From Pseudomonas sp. IB20 (GTDB taxonomy: Bacteria; Pseudomonadota; Gammaproteobacteria; Pseudomonadales; Pseudomonadaceae), in the NCBI RefSeq assembly GCF_009707325.1, contig NZ_CP046103.1:4910951-4974950 (forward strand): 64,000 nt of DNA. Reading direction: 5' to 3'. This document shows positions 26,629 through 35,812 of this stretch, piece by piece; within the stretch, counting starts at the first letter, position 1, and the number at the start of each line of letters is the position of its first letter. Below the pieces are notes generated by a model that was given only the letters and a program-made list of their open reading frames with translations, made no database searches and was not told where the DNA came from. Both the position numbers and the translations under genes were made by a program.

Positions 26629-27245
26629 TGGCCAGTTCATCTCGCCCAAAAAAACCTGTCCACAACGTGCATAACGGTGTGGGCCAACTGCGCATCATTG
26701 GCGGTGAATGGGGCAGTCGCAAGCTGAGCTTCCCTGACGTCGTAGGCCTGCGCCCGACGCCGGATCGCGTGCGTGAAACCCTGTTCAACTGGCTCGCGCC
26801 GTACATCGGCGGGGCCAAAGTGCTGGACCCGTTCGCCGGCAGCGGCGCGCTGTTCCTGGAGGCGCTGTCCCGTGGCGCGGCCCAGGGCCAGGCGCTGGAT
26901 GCCAGCAATGTGGCGGTGTCCAGCCTCAAGGAACACCTGGGCACGCTGCGTTGCACCACCGGCCAGGTTCAGACCGCCGACGCGCTGCGCTACCTGGAAA
27001 CCCAGGCGGCAACTGAGTACGACGTGGTGTTCCTCGACCCGCCGTTCAATCAAAACCTGTTGCCGACGGTGTGTGCGTTGCTGGAAGAGCGACAGTGGCT
27101 GGCTGCGGATGCGTGGATCTACACTGAGAGTGAGACCGCCCCGTCTACCCTCGGCCTGCCGGGCAGCTGGCGCCTGCACCGGGAGCAGAAGTCCGGGCGG
27201 GTGTATTACGCGTTGTGGCATCGGTTGGTCGAAATCGCTGCCTAG
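26628..27245 (+). CDS. rsmD: 16S rRNA (guanine966-N2)-methyltransferase RsmD
   Basis: 205 aa methyltransferase with N-terminal RIIGGEWGSRKLSFP, SAM motif VLDPFAGSGALFLEALSRGA and catalytic FLDPPF (N/D-PPF). It modifies G966 of 16S rRNA. Start overlaps the M16 stop (TAATG). rsmD next to ftsY is common in proteobacteria. Confidence 0.95.
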   Translation: MASSSRPKKPVHNVHNGVGQLRIIGGEWGSRKLSFPDVVGLRPTPDRVRETLFNWLAPYIGGAKVLDPFAGSGALFLEALSRGAAQGQALDASNVAVSSLKEHLGTLRCTTGQVQTADALRYLETQAATEYDVVFLDPPFNQNLLPTVCALLEERQWLAADAWIYTESETAPSTLGLPGSWRLHREQKSGRVYYALWHRLVEIAA

Positions 27246-27289
27246 TCTTTCAGCTGTGCACAGTGAGTTCGCTTGCTACCGAGAGTTAC

Positions 27290-28288
27290 ATGACCCCTTC
27301 TTCCGACCTGTTCAAACCCGCCTTCGGCCTCGGCAACCCCCATCTGCAAACGCTGTGGGGGCCGCTGTGGCGCACCACCACCCATATCGAACGCCAACGC
27401 GAACGCTTGTGGCTGGACGACGGCGACTTCCTCGACCTCGACTGGCACGGCCCCCACGACGCACAAGCGCCATTAGTGCTGGTACTGCATGGGCTGACGG
27501 GTTCATCCAACTCGCCCTACGTGGCTGGCCTGCAAAAAACCCTCGCAGCTCAAGGCTGGGCCAGCGCAGCGTTGAACTGGCGCGGGTGCTCGGGCGAGCC
27601 GAACCTGCTAGCGCGCAGTTACCACTCGGGCGCCAGCGAAGACCTGGCGGCAGCGATTGCCCATCTGCGGGCCAAGCGGCCGTTGGCGCCGCTGTACGCA
27701 GTGGGTTATTCCCTGGGCGGCAATGTGCTGCTCAAGCATTTGGGGGAAACCGGCGAGGCCTCGGGGTTGCACGGCGCCGCGGCGGTGTCGGTGCCGTTTC
27801 GGCTGGATCAATGCGCCGATCGCATCGGGCTGGGCTTTTCGCGGGTTTATCAGAAGCACTTTATGCGCGAGATGCTGGCGTATATCCGCGCCAAGCAGCG
27901 GCGCTTTTTACAGGATGGCCAGGCTGACGGGCTGAAAACCCTGGAGGCACTGGGCTCGCTGGAGAAGATGCGCACGTTCTGGGACTTCGATGGGCGGGTG
28001 ACCGCGCCGCTGCACGGTTTCCTCAGCGCCGAGGACTATTACCGCCGCGCATCCAGTCGGTATTACCTGGGTGCTATCCGCACCCCCACCCTGATTATCC
28101 AGGCCGCCGATGACCCGTTCGTGTTCGCCCACAGCTTGCCCGAGGCCAGTGAATTGTCGGAATGCACCGAGTTCGAGTTATTGGCCAAGGGTGGGCATGT
28201 GGGGTTTGTCGATGGTTCGCTCAAGCGCCCCAGCTACTACCTGGAGCGCCGAATCCCCCAGTGGCTACTGGAGAAACACGATAAATAA
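27290..28288 (+). CDS. YheT-type alpha/beta hydrolase
   Basis: 332 aa. It begins with FKPAFGLGNPHLQTLWG, the mark of the UPF0017/YheT group. HGLTGSSNSPYV is the oxyanion region, the nucleophile elbow is GYSLGGN, and the late acid and His are in AADDPFV and KGGHVGF. The substrate is unknown; the family is linked to lipids or esters. ATG 27290 is chosen to give the family N-terminus. Last gene of the + run; a REP pair starts one base after the stop. Confidence 0.9.
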   Translation: MTPSSDLFKPAFGLGNPHLQTLWGPLWRTTTHIERQRERLWLDDGDFLDLDWHGPHDAQAPLVLVLHGLTGSSNSPYVAGLQKTLAAQGWASAALNWRGCSGEPNLLARSYHSGASEDLAAAIAHLRAKRPLAPLYAVGYSLGGNVLLKHLGETGEASGLHGAAAVSVPFRLDQCADRIGLGFSRVYQKHFMREMLAYIRAKQRRFLQDGQADGLKTLEALGSLEKMRTFWDFDGRVTAPLHGFLSAEDYYRRASSRYYLGAIRTPTLIIQAADDPFVFAHSLPEASELSECTEFELLAKGGHVGFVDGSLKRPSYYLERRIPQWLLEKHDK

Positions 28289-28367
28289 TGTGGGAGCGGG
28301 CTTGCCTGCAATGCGCATAGGTTCTTTTAGCTGACACACCGGCATCGCAGGCAAGCCAGCTCCCACA
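28289..28367. repeat. REP pair (copy 4), convergent yheT/sseA
   Basis: TGTGGGAGCGGGCTTGCC at 28289 faces GGCAAGCCAGCTCCCACA ending 28367. Starts directly after the stop codon, so it may act as the 3' boundary of the mRNA. Confidence 0.9.
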
Positions 28368-28395
28368 TTTTGATTGGGTTTACAGGCCTGACAGC

Positions 28396-29250
28396 TCAGT
28401 CGCCGGTCGCAATTTCCCGCGCCGGATCAGTAATCCACTCGCTCCACGACCCCGCATACAGCTTGCCCAACGGATAACCCGCCAAGCTCAACGCAAACAG
28501 GTTATGACACGCCGTCACGCCCGAACCGCAATACGCCACCAGCGCATCCGGCGAACGGCCCTGCAACTGCGCGGCGAAGCGCTGCTTGAGCTGCTCAGCC
28601 GGAAGAAAGCGGCCATCACTGCCCAGGTTTTCATTGAACGCCGCACATTGCGCACCGGGAATGTGCCCGGCGATGGGGTCGATAGGTTCCACGTCACCAC
28701 GGAAACGCGCCTGGGCGCGGGCATCAATCAAGGTCATGCCCGGTTCGCCCAGGCGTTTTTGCAGGTGTTCGGCGTCCAGCACCAAGTGATTGTCCGGCGT
28801 ACCGGCAAACGTCCCCGGCTCAACCACCGGCGCGTCCAGGCTCAGCGGGAAACCGGCGGCGTGCCAGGCCTTGAGGCCACCGTCCAGGATAAACACAGCA
28901 TCACGCTTGCCCAGCCAGGCCAGCAGCCACCAGGCGCGGGCGGCATAGGCACCGGGGCCGTCGTCATACAGCACGATGTCGGTGTCGGCGTTGATACCCC
29001 AAGCCCGCAGTTGCTCGGTGAACGTGTCCGCGGCTGGCAATGGGTGTCGGCCGGTCACGCCTTTGGTCACCGGACCGCTGAGGTGGCGCTCCAGATCAGC
29101 GTATTGCGCCCCCTCAATATGCCCCTCGGCATAGCTGCAAAGCCCGTAGTCCGGGTCTTCCAAGGCAAAGCGGCAATCCAGGATCACCAGCCCGGCAGCC
29201 TGCTGGCGCTCGGCTAATTGCTGGGGGCTGATCAGTTGGGCAAGCGGCAT
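28396..29250 (-). CDS. sseA: 3-mercaptopyruvate sulfurtransferase
   Basis: 284 aa tandem rhodanese. The inactive N-terminal domain covers residues 1-145 and the active domain 155-284. The active loop CGSGVTA (C241) is of the mercaptopyruvate type rather than the CRKGVT loop of thiosulfate rhodaneses. It transfers sulfane sulfur from 3-mercaptopyruvate to cyanide or thiol acceptors. ATG 29250 has GGAG upstream. A TetR gene precedes it on the same strand by 33 bp. Confidence 0.92.
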   Translation of the reverse strand: MPLAQLISPQQLAERQQAAGLVILDCRFALEDPDYGLCSYAEGHIEGAQYADLERHLSGPVTKGVTGRHPLPAADTFTEQLRAWGINADTDIVLYDDGPGAYAARAWWLLAWLGKRDAVFILDGGLKAWHAAGFPLSLDAPVVEPGTFAGTPDNHLVLDAEHLQKRLGEPGMTLIDARAQARFRGDVEPIDPIAGHIPGAQCAAFNENLGSDGRFLPAEQLKQRFAAQLQGRSPDALVAYCGSGVTACHNLFALSLAGYPLGKLYAGSWSEWITDPAREIATGD

Positions 29251-29283
29251 GACGGACTCCTGTGAACACATTCGGGAAAGGTC

Positions 29284-29955
29284 CTACTTCACTTCTTCCA
29301 GTGCCTGGTTCAACGGCACGTAAAACTCTTTGAACAAGGCGTCCACCGCCTCTTTCGCCTGGGGCGTGACAAACCCTGCTTCCAGCACCAGCACCTGATA
29401 CACCCCGCGCTTGATCGCCTCGGCGCTCAAATGGGTGGAGTTTTCATTGGTGGTGCACAGGAAACGCACCCAGGAAGTGAGGATGATCCAGGCATTGAGG
29501 GTCAGGGCCTCGGTTTGTATCGGGTCCATATTGAGGATGCCGGCATCCACGAACCCCTGATAGATAGCGCCGCCCTGGATCAGGCAACGCTGAGAGAAAC
29601 GCCGGTAGCCGGTGGCCAGTTCCGGGTCGCTTTCCAGCAGGTGTTCGAGGTCACGGTGCAGGAAACGGTAGCGCCACATGCCGGCCAGCACGGCCTGCAG
29701 GTAGAAGCGTTTGTCTTCAACGGTTACCGCACGGCCTTGAGGCGGGCGCAGGAAACTGTCCACCAACACTTCGTATTCGCGAAACAGCACGGCGATGATC
29801 GCCTGCTTGTTGGGGAAGTGGTAGTACAGGTTGCCCGGGGAAATCTCCATGTGGGCGGCAATGTGGTTGGTGCTGATGCTGCGCTCGCCCTGCTGGTTAA
29901 AAAGCTCCAGGCTGGTTTGCACAATGCGCTCGCTGGTCTTTACTCGTGGTGCCAT
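29284..29955 (-). CDS. TetR/AcrR family regulator
   Basis: 223 aa. The N-terminal helix-turn-helix is ISTNHIAAHMEISPGNLYYHFPNK (about residues 27-50), a well conserved TetR reading head. The ligand domain resembles no specific group I can name. It is divergent from the aldehyde dehydrogenase gene (146-bp gap), so it probably represses the dehydrogenase-lipoprotein-GMC genes and perhaps itself; sseA may be read with it. Confidence 0.88.
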   Translation of the reverse strand: MAPRVKTSERIVQTSLELFNQQGERSISTNHIAAHMEISPGNLYYHFPNKQAIIAVLFREYEVLVDSFLRPPQGRAVTVEDKRFYLQAVLAGMWRYRFLHRDLEHLLESDPELATGYRRFSQRCLIQGGAIYQGFVDAGILNMDPIQTEALTLNAWIILTSWVRFLCTTNENSTHLSAEAIKRGVYQVLVLEAGFVTPQAKEAVDALFKEFYVPLNQALEEVK

Positions 29956-30101
29956 AGGGGATCAGCTTCTAAACACGTGATGGGGCATCTTACGGCCTAT
30001 CCTTGTCTGGATAAATCCGCTTGTTGCTGCAATGACATTTGACAATTTAGAGCAATGACTCTAAAAATCCAGGCAGACCTATAACAATTGGGAACTGCAC
30101 C

Positions 30102-31529
30102 ATGTCTGCCACCGTTGCCTACCTGCAAGATTCCCAGGCGCTGGATCAACTCCAGGACCTGTTCGACGCCCAACGCCGCGCCTATGCCGCCAACCCGATG
30201 CCGCCGGCGGCGCAGCGTCAGCAATGGCTCAAAGCCTTGCGCGACTTGCTCAGCGACGAACGCCAAGCCCTGATCAACGCGATCAGCCAGGACTTCAGCC
30301 ATCGCAGCGCAGACGAAACCCTGTTCGCCGAACTGATGCCGAGCTTGCATGGCATTCACTACGCCAGTAAACACCTAAAGGGCTGGATGAAACCTTCCCG
30401 CCGCGCCGTAGGCATTGCCTTCCAACCCGCGTCGGCCAAAGTCATCTACCAACCGCTGGGCGTGGTTGGGGTGATCGTGCCGTGGAACTACCCACTGTAT
30501 TTGGCCATTGGCCCGTTGGTCGGCGCTCTGGCGGCCGGTAACCGGGTGATGCTCAAGCTCAGCGAATCCACGCCCGCCACGGGTGAACTGCTCAAGGCGC
30601 TGTTGGCGAAAATCTTCCCCGAAGACTTGGTATGCGTGGTGCTGGGCGAAGCCGAAGTGGGCATGGCGTTCTCCAAATTGCGCTTCGATCACCTGCTGTT
30701 TACCGGCGCCACCAGCATCGGCAAGCACGTGATGCGCGCCGCTGCCGAGCATCTCACGCCGGTCACGCTGGAGCTGGGCGGCAAGTCGCCGGCGATTGTC
30801 TCCGCCGACGTACCGCTCAAGGACGCCGCCGAGCGCATCGCCTTCGGCAAATGCCTGAATGCCGGGCAAACCTGTGTAGCGCCGGACTACGTGCTGGTGC
30901 CGGAAGATCGCGTCGAAGGGTTCGTCGAGGCGTACAGCAAAGCCGTTCGCGGGTTTTATCCGACCCTGGCCGACAACCCGGACTACACCGCCATCATCAA
31001 CGAAAGGCAGCAGGCACGGCTGAATGCCTACGTCAAAGACGCCACCGACAAAGGCGCCACCCTGATTCCGCTGTACGACCAAGGCCAGGCACGGCGTATG
31101 GCCCACAGCCTGCTGCTAAATGTCAGCGATGAAATGACCGTGATGCAGGACGAAATCTTCGGCCCTGTGCTGCCGATCGTGCCGTATCGCGGCATTGACC
31201 AGGCGTTTGCCTACATCAACCAGCGCCCTCGCCCATTGGCCCTGTACTACTTCGGCTACAACAAGGGCGAGCAGAACCGCGTACTCCATGAAACCCACTC
31301 CGGTGGCGTGTGCCTGAACGACACCCTGCTGCATGTGGCCCAGGACGACATGCCCTTTGGCGGCATCGGCCCCTCGGGCATGGGCCACTACCACGGCCAT
31401 GAAGGCTTCCTCACGTTCAGCAAAGCCAAGGGCGTACTGGTGAAACAGCGCCTGAACGCGGCAAAGCTGATCTACCCGCCTTACGGCAAGTCGATCCAGA
31501 CGTTGATTCAAAAACTGTTTATTCGCTGA
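30102..31529 (+). CDS. calB: Coniferyl-aldehyde-dehydrogenase-like aldehyde dehydrogenase
   Basis: 475 aa. The NAD-site segment VVGVIVPWNYPLYL, the general base in LELGGKSPAI, and the catalytic Cys in NAGQTCVAPDYVLVP are all present. A C-terminal hydrophobic tail (KSIQTLIQKLFIR) resembles class 3 membrane-associated enzymes. The CalB name follows common annotation of this family; a fatty or aromatic aldehyde is plausible, and the true substrate is not shown by sequence. First in an apparent three-gene unit with a Tat lipoprotein and a GMC oxidoreductase. Confidence 0.85.
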   Translation: MSATVAYLQDSQALDQLQDLFDAQRRAYAANPMPPAAQRQQWLKALRDLLSDERQALINAISQDFSHRSADETLFAELMPSLHGIHYASKHLKGWMKPSRRAVGIAFQPASAKVIYQPLGVVGVIVPWNYPLYLAIGPLVGALAAGNRVMLKLSESTPATGELLKALLAKIFPEDLVCVVLGEAEVGMAFSKLRFDHLLFTGATSIGKHVMRAAAEHLTPVTLELGGKSPAIVSADVPLKDAAERIAFGKCLNAGQTCVAPDYVLVPEDRVEGFVEAYSKAVRGFYPTLADNPDYTAIINERQQARLNAYVKDATDKGATLIPLYDQGQARRMAHSLLLNVSDEMTVMQDEIFGPVLPIVPYRGIDQAFAYINQRPRPLALYYFGYNKGEQNRVLHETHSGGVCLNDTLLHVAQDDMPFGGIGPSGMGHYHGHEGFLTFSKAKGVLVKQRLNAAKLIYPPYGKSIQTLIQKLFIR

Positions 31530-31557
31530 TTCCGCCAACCTCGGGGTAACAATAACA

Positions 31558-32103
31558 ATGAACCCTAGCCTGACTGATTCACCTGCGCTGTCGCGGCGCG
31601 GCGTCCTGAAAATCGGCCTGTGCGCCAGCGCATTCCTGGCCACCGCCGGGCTAGGCGCCAGCCTCAGCGGCTGCTCCAGCAGCACCCCGGCCAGCGGTTT
31701 TGCCCTGCTGCGCAGCAGTGACTTGCCGTTCTTGCGCGCGGTAATCCCCGTGCTGCTCGAAGGCGCGGCCAGCGCCCAGGACGTGGTCGCCGGGATCGAA
31801 GACACCCTGAAAAAGCTCGACTACAGCCTCCAGCACCTGTCGCCGGAAATGTTCAAGCTCACCCAGCAACTGTTCGACGTATTGAGCATGGGCATCACCC
31901 GCGGCCCACTGACCGGTATCTGGGGCAGCTGGGAAAACGCCAGTAGCGAGCAGATCCGCAACTTCCTGCACCGCTGGGAAAACAGCTACCTGAACCTGCT
32001 GCGCATGGGCCAGGGCTCGCTGCTCAAGCTGGTGATCATGGCTTGGTACTTCCGCCCGCAGTCCTGGGCGCATTGCGGCTACCCCGGGCCACCCAAAATT
32101 TGA
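31558..32103 (+). CDS. Tat-exported lipoprotein, gluconate-2-dehydrogenase-subunit-3-like
   Basis: 181 aa. The N-terminus has a twin-arginine motif (SRRGVLKIG, residues 14-22), a hydrophobic stretch and a lipobox LSGC, so it looks like a Tat-dependent lipoprotein. The rest is a helical domain rich in Leu/Trp and lacks cofactor motifs. Small Tat-signal subunits of this kind accompany GMC-type dehydrogenases (gluconate 2-dehydrogenase subunit 3), carrying them across the membrane. The GMC gene follows, separated by a REP pair. Confidence 0.78.
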   Translation: MNPSLTDSPALSRRGVLKIGLCASAFLATAGLGASLSGCSSSTPASGFALLRSSDLPFLRAVIPVLLEGAASAQDVVAGIEDTLKKLDYSLQHLSPEMFKLTQQLFDVLSMGITRGPLTGIWGSWENASSEQIRNFLHRWENSYLNLLRMGQGSLLKLVIMAWYFRPQSWAHCGYPGPPKI

Positions 32104-32124
32104 CGTTGATAACCCATTCAGACA

Positions 32125-32213
32125 GGTGGGAGCTGGCTTGCCTGCGATAGCGGCGGGCCAGCGATGAATTGATCGGCAGGCAGACCGCTATCGCAGGTAA
32201 GCCAGCTCCCACA
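32125..32213. repeat. REP pair (copy 5), between two + strand genes
   Basis: GGTGGGAGCTGGCTTGCC at 32125 faces GGTAAGCCAGCTCCCACA ending 32213. One of two copies lying between same-direction genes, here inside a likely operon. Confidence 0.88.
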
Positions 32214-32252
32214 TTGGTTGCCACTTCATACAAAAAATAAGAGTGCACACCT

Positions 32253-33848
32253 ATGCCCGTACCCGATCTGTTCCGCGACGGCCTGGCCCGCGGCTGGAAA
32301 ACCCACAATGGCGCTGCCCTTGACGGCGATCTGACCCTGGAAGCCGATGTGGCAATTATCGGCAGCGGCGCCGGTGGCGGCACCACCGCCGAGGTCCTCA
32401 GCGCCGCCGGCTACAAGGTGCTGCTGATCGAAGAAGGCCCGCTCAAGACCAGCAGCGACTTCAAGCTGCTCGAAGACGAGGCCTACGCCAGCCTCTATCA
32501 GGAAGGCATCGGCCGCATGAGTAAGGACGGCGCGATCACCATCCTGCAGGGCCGGGCCGTAGGCGGCACCACCTTGATCAACTGGACGTCGAGCTTTCGT
32601 ACACCCGACGCCACTCTTTCCCACTGGGCCAGTGAATACGCAGTAAAAGGCCACAGCAGCGCCGACATGGCACCGTGGTTCGAGAAGATGGAACAGCGCC
32701 TGGGCATCGCCCCGTGGGCCATTCCACCGAATGCCAACAATGATGTGATCCGCAAAGGCTGCGAAAAACTCGGTTACAGCTGGCACGTGATCCCACGCAA
32801 CGTGCGTGGCTGCTTCAACCTGGGCTATTGCGGCATGGGCTGCCCGGTCAACGCCAAGCAATCGATGCTGGTAACTACCATCCCGTCCACCCTGGAAAAG
32901 GGCGGCGAGCTGCTGTACCTGGCCCGCGCCGAGCGCCTCAAATACAGCGGTGACACCATCAGCAGCCTGGAATGCGTGGCGATGGACAAACGCTGCGTTG
33001 CACCCACCGGGCGCAAGATTACGGTCAAGGCCAAGCATTACGTGCTCGCGGGCGGCGGCATCAACAGCCCGGCGCTGCTGATGCGCTCGGACGCGCCTGA
33101 CCCGCATTCTCGGCTGGGCAAGCGAACGTTCCTGCACTTGGTGAACTTCTCCGCCGGCTTGTTCGACGACGTGATCAACCCGTTCTACGGCGCGCCGCAG
33201 TCGATCTACTCCGACCACTTCCAATGGCAGGACGGTACCACCGGCAAAATGTCCTACAAGCTGGAGGCACCGCCGTTACACCCGGGATTGGCCAGCACCC
33301 TGTTCGGCGGCTACGGCACAGGGAACGCGCTCGACATGAGCCAATTGCCCCACACCCACGCCATGCTCGCGCTGCTGCGCGACGGTTTCCACCCCGACAG
33401 CCCCGGCGGCACAGTGGAATTACGCGCAGACGGCACGCCGGTGCTCGACTACCAGGTTTCGCCCTACGCGTGGGACGGCCTGCGCCGTGCCTTCCACAGC
33501 ATGGCCGAGATTCAGTTCGCGGCGGGCGCCAAGTCAGTCAAGCCGCTGCATCACGATGCGCGCTACGTGAACACCCTGGCTGAGGCACGCAACCTGATTG
33601 ACGGCCTGAGCCTGGAACTGCACCGAACCACGCTGGGCAGTGCCCATGTGATGGGCGGTTGCGCCATGGGTGAAGACCCGAAAACCGCAGTGGCCGACAG
33701 CCTCGGTCGCCATCACCAACTGCGCAACCTGTCGATCCACGACGGCTCGTTATTCCCCACCAGCATTGGGGCTAATCCGCAATTGTCGGTGTATGGATTA
33801 ACCGCGCAACTGGCGACAGCGTTGGCCGAACGTCTGAAAACAGCGTGA
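32253..33848 (+). CDS. GMC family oxidoreductase
   Basis: 531 aa flavoprotein. FAD-binding ADVAIIGSGAGGGTTAEVLS is at about residue 30. GGTTLINWTSSF follows, and the C-terminal GMC domain contains LGSAHVMGGCAMG and the active-site-type SIHDGSLFPTSIGANP. No signal peptide is present; export with the Tat lipoprotein encoded just upstream is possible. The substrate is probably an alcohol whose aldehyde feeds the adjacent dehydrogenase, but this is inference. Confidence 0.88.
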   Translation: MPVPDLFRDGLARGWKTHNGAALDGDLTLEADVAIIGSGAGGGTTAEVLSAAGYKVLLIEEGPLKTSSDFKLLEDEAYASLYQEGIGRMSKDGAITILQGRAVGGTTLINWTSSFRTPDATLSHWASEYAVKGHSSADMAPWFEKMEQRLGIAPWAIPPNANNDVIRKGCEKLGYSWHVIPRNVRGCFNLGYCGMGCPVNAKQSMLVTTIPSTLEKGGELLYLARAERLKYSGDTISSLECVAMDKRCVAPTGRKITVKAKHYVLAGGGINSPALLMRSDAPDPHSRLGKRTFLHLVNFSAGLFDDVINPFYGAPQSIYSDHFQWQDGTTGKMSYKLEAPPLHPGLASTLFGGYGTGNALDMSQLPHTHAMLALLRDGFHPDSPGGTVELRADGTPVLDYQVSPYAWDGLRRAFHSMAEIQFAAGAKSVKPLHHDARYVNTLAEARNLIDGLSLELHRTTLGSAHVMGGCAMGEDPKTAVADSLGRHHQLRNLSIHDGSLFPTSIGANPQLSVYGLTAQLATALAERLKTA

Positions 33849-33962
33849 AAAAACACGGTATTCGCCATGTCTATACTGCTTTCTTCTGCATAAGTTGACT
33901 TGGCCGACCGGGATGGCTGCGATACCATCCGGTTCCCCAACGGACTCCGCCAGGACGACGCG

Positions 33963-34442
33963 ATGAACCGAGTGTTGTACCCAGGAACCTTCGACCCGAT
34001 TACCAAAGGCCATGGCGATCTGGTCGAACGCGCCTCTCGCCTGTTCGACCATGTGATCATCGCAGTCGCTGCCAGCCCCAAGAAAAACCCGCTGTTTCCC
34101 CTGGAACAGCGCGTGGAACTGGCGCGTGAGGTCACCAAGCACCTGCCCAACGTAGAAGTGGTGGGTTTCTCGACCTTGCTCGCGCACTTCGCCAAAGAGC
34201 AGAACGCCAATGTATTCCTGCGCGGCCTGCGTGCGGTGTCGGACTTCGAATACGAATTCCAGCTGGCCAACATGAACCGCCAACTGGCGCCGGACGTGGA
34301 AAGCCTGTTTCTTACGCCGTCGGAGCGTTATTCGTTCATTTCCTCGACGTTGGTGCGTGAAATTGCCGCTTTGGGCGGGGATATCACCAAGTTCGTACAC
34401 CCGGCTGTCGCGGATGCGCTGACGCTGCGCTTCAAGAAGTAA
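33963..34442 (+). CDS. coaD: Phosphopantetheine adenylyltransferase
   Basis: 159 aa. It forms dephospho-CoA from phosphopantetheine and ATP, the fourth step of CoA synthesis. The nucleotidyltransferase motif YPGTFDPITKGH is at the N-terminus and the ISSTLVRE signature near the C-terminus. ATG 33963 (MNRVLYPG) has AGGA upstream; the extra 21 residues of the longer frame are not homologous. Confidence 0.96.
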   Translation: MNRVLYPGTFDPITKGHGDLVERASRLFDHVIIAVAASPKKNPLFPLEQRVELAREVTKHLPNVEVVGFSTLLAHFAKEQNANVFLRGLRAVSDFEYEFQLANMNRQLAPDVESLFLTPSERYSFISSTLVREIAALGGDITKFVHPAVADALTLRFKK

Positions 34443-34604
34443 TTTCTGATGAGTGGGCTTGTTGTGGCGAGCGGGCTGCCCATAGCGCCCCAGACATACC
34501 AGTTGACCTCAGGTCATGTGCACTCGCACTGCGGGCGCCAATGCGGCACAATTGCGCGCATTAGTTTTCAGATGCCCTGGCTGACAGCCCTGGCAGGAGT
34601 TTCC

Positions 34605-34856
34605 ATGTCCTTGATCATCACCGACGATTGCATCAACTGCGACGTCTGCGAACCCGAGTGCCCGAACGCTGCGATTTCCCAGGGCGAAGAGATCTACGTG
34701 ATCGACCCCAACCTGTGCACCCAGTGCGTCGGCCACTATGACGAGCCTCAGTGCCAGCAAGTGTGCCCGGTGGATTGCATTCCGCTGGATGAAGCCCATC
34801 CGGAAACGGAAGAGCAGTTGATGGAGAAGTACCGGTTGATTACCGGTAAAGCCTGA
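34605..34856 (+). CDS. fdxA: 2[4Fe-4S] ferredoxin (YfhL/Fdx1 type)
   Basis: 83 aa small electron carrier. It has the first cluster motif CINCDVCEPECPN and a second motif CTQCVGHYDEPQCQQVCP, in which CxxC and the next Cys are split by an eight-residue insert. A C-terminal helix follows. This is the Alvin/Fdx1 type found beside coaD in Pseudomonas. ATG 34605 has a GGAG ribosome-binding site; the open frame from 34449 is not coding in its first part. The symbol is used loosely (also called fdx1 or yfhL). Confidence 0.93.
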   Translation: MSLIITDDCINCDVCEPECPNAAISQGEEIYVIDPNLCTQCVGHYDEPQCQQVCPVDCIPLDEAHPETEEQLMEKYRLITGKA

Positions 34857-34879
34857 GGCCCTGTGGTGTCTGGCCGGGC

Positions 34880-34960
34880 CTCATCGCGGGCAAGCCCGCT
34901 CCCACACTGAATGGATTCACAAATCTAACTGTGGGAGCTGGCTTGCCTGCGATGGCGGCA
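34880..34960. repeat. REP pair (copy 6), outward arrangement
   Basis: Here the order is reversed: CGCGGGCAAGCCCGCTCCCACA (34885-34906) comes first and TGTGGGAGCTGGCTTGCC (34930-34947) second, 23 bp apart. The two elements point away from each other, unlike most copies. Lies between convergent fdx and mutM. Confidence 0.85.
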
Positions 34961-34978
34961 TCAGCCATCACACAGCAA

Positions 34979-35791
34979 TCAGCTCTGACATTTAGGGCAA
35001 AACACACTCGCCCGCTGCCCCAGCACCACATTGCGCAACTCGGTCCCGCAAACCTTGCACCCCTCGCCGCCCCGGCCGTAGACGAACAGTTCTTGCTGGA
35101 AATACCCCGGCTGCCCATCACCCCCGATAAAGTCCCGCAATGTGGTGCCGCCACGTTCAATGGCGGCCGCCAGCACGCGCTTGATTTCGATCGCCAGCTT
35201 CAGGTAACGCCCGCGTGAAATACCACCGGCGGCCCGACGCGGGTCAATCCCGGCGGCAAACAACGCTTCCGTCGCATAGATATTGCCCACGCCCACCACC
35301 ACCGCGTTGTCCATGATGAACGGCTTCACCGCCATCGACTTGCCACGGGACCGCTGGAACAGGCGCTCGCCATCAAACAGGTCGGTCAACGGCTCCGGGC
35401 CCAGGCGAATCAACAGTTCGTGGTTGTGCGGGTCCTGGCTCCACAGCATCGCGCCGAAGCGCCGTGGGTCGGTGTAACGCAGGGCCATGCCGGATTCCAA
35501 CTCGATATCCACATGCTCATGCTTGGCCGCCGGCATGCCGACTTCCACCAGACGCAAGTTGCCCGACATGCCCAAGTGGCTGATCAAGGTGCCCACTTCG
35601 GCATTGATCAACAGGTACTTGGCCCGCCGTTCCACCAGCACAATGCGCTGCCCCGACAGGCGTACATCGAGGTCTTCCGGGATCGGCCAGCGCAGGCGCC
35701 GCTCACGTACCACCACGCGGCTGACGCGCTGGCCCTCCAGGTGCGGCGCAATACCGCGCCGGGTGGTTTCGACTTCTGGTAACTCGGGCAT
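34979..35791 (-). CDS. mutM: Formamidopyrimidine-DNA glycosylase
   Basis: 270 aa base-excision enzyme for 8-oxoguanine. The catalytic P2-E3 start MPELPEVETTRRG, the helix-two-turn-helix NIYATEALFAAGIDPRRAAG and the C-terminal zinc finger CKVCGTELRN...CPKC are all intact. Stands alone between fdx (convergent) and an HDOD gene on the same strand, 21 bp behind it. Confidence 0.97.
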   Translation of the reverse strand: MPELPEVETTRRGIAPHLEGQRVSRVVVRERRLRWPIPEDLDVRLSGQRIVLVERRAKYLLINAEVGTLISHLGMSGNLRLVEVGMPAAKHEHVDIELESGMALRYTDPRRFGAMLWSQDPHNHELLIRLGPEPLTDLFDGERLFQRSRGKSMAVKPFIMDNAVVVGVGNIYATEALFAAGIDPRRAAGGISRGRYLKLAIEIKRVLAAAIERGGTTLRDFIGGDGQPGYFQQELFVYGRGGEGCKVCGTELRNVVLGQRASVFCPKCQS

Positions 35792-35812
35792 GTGTACCTC
35801 GTGAAGAAAGGG

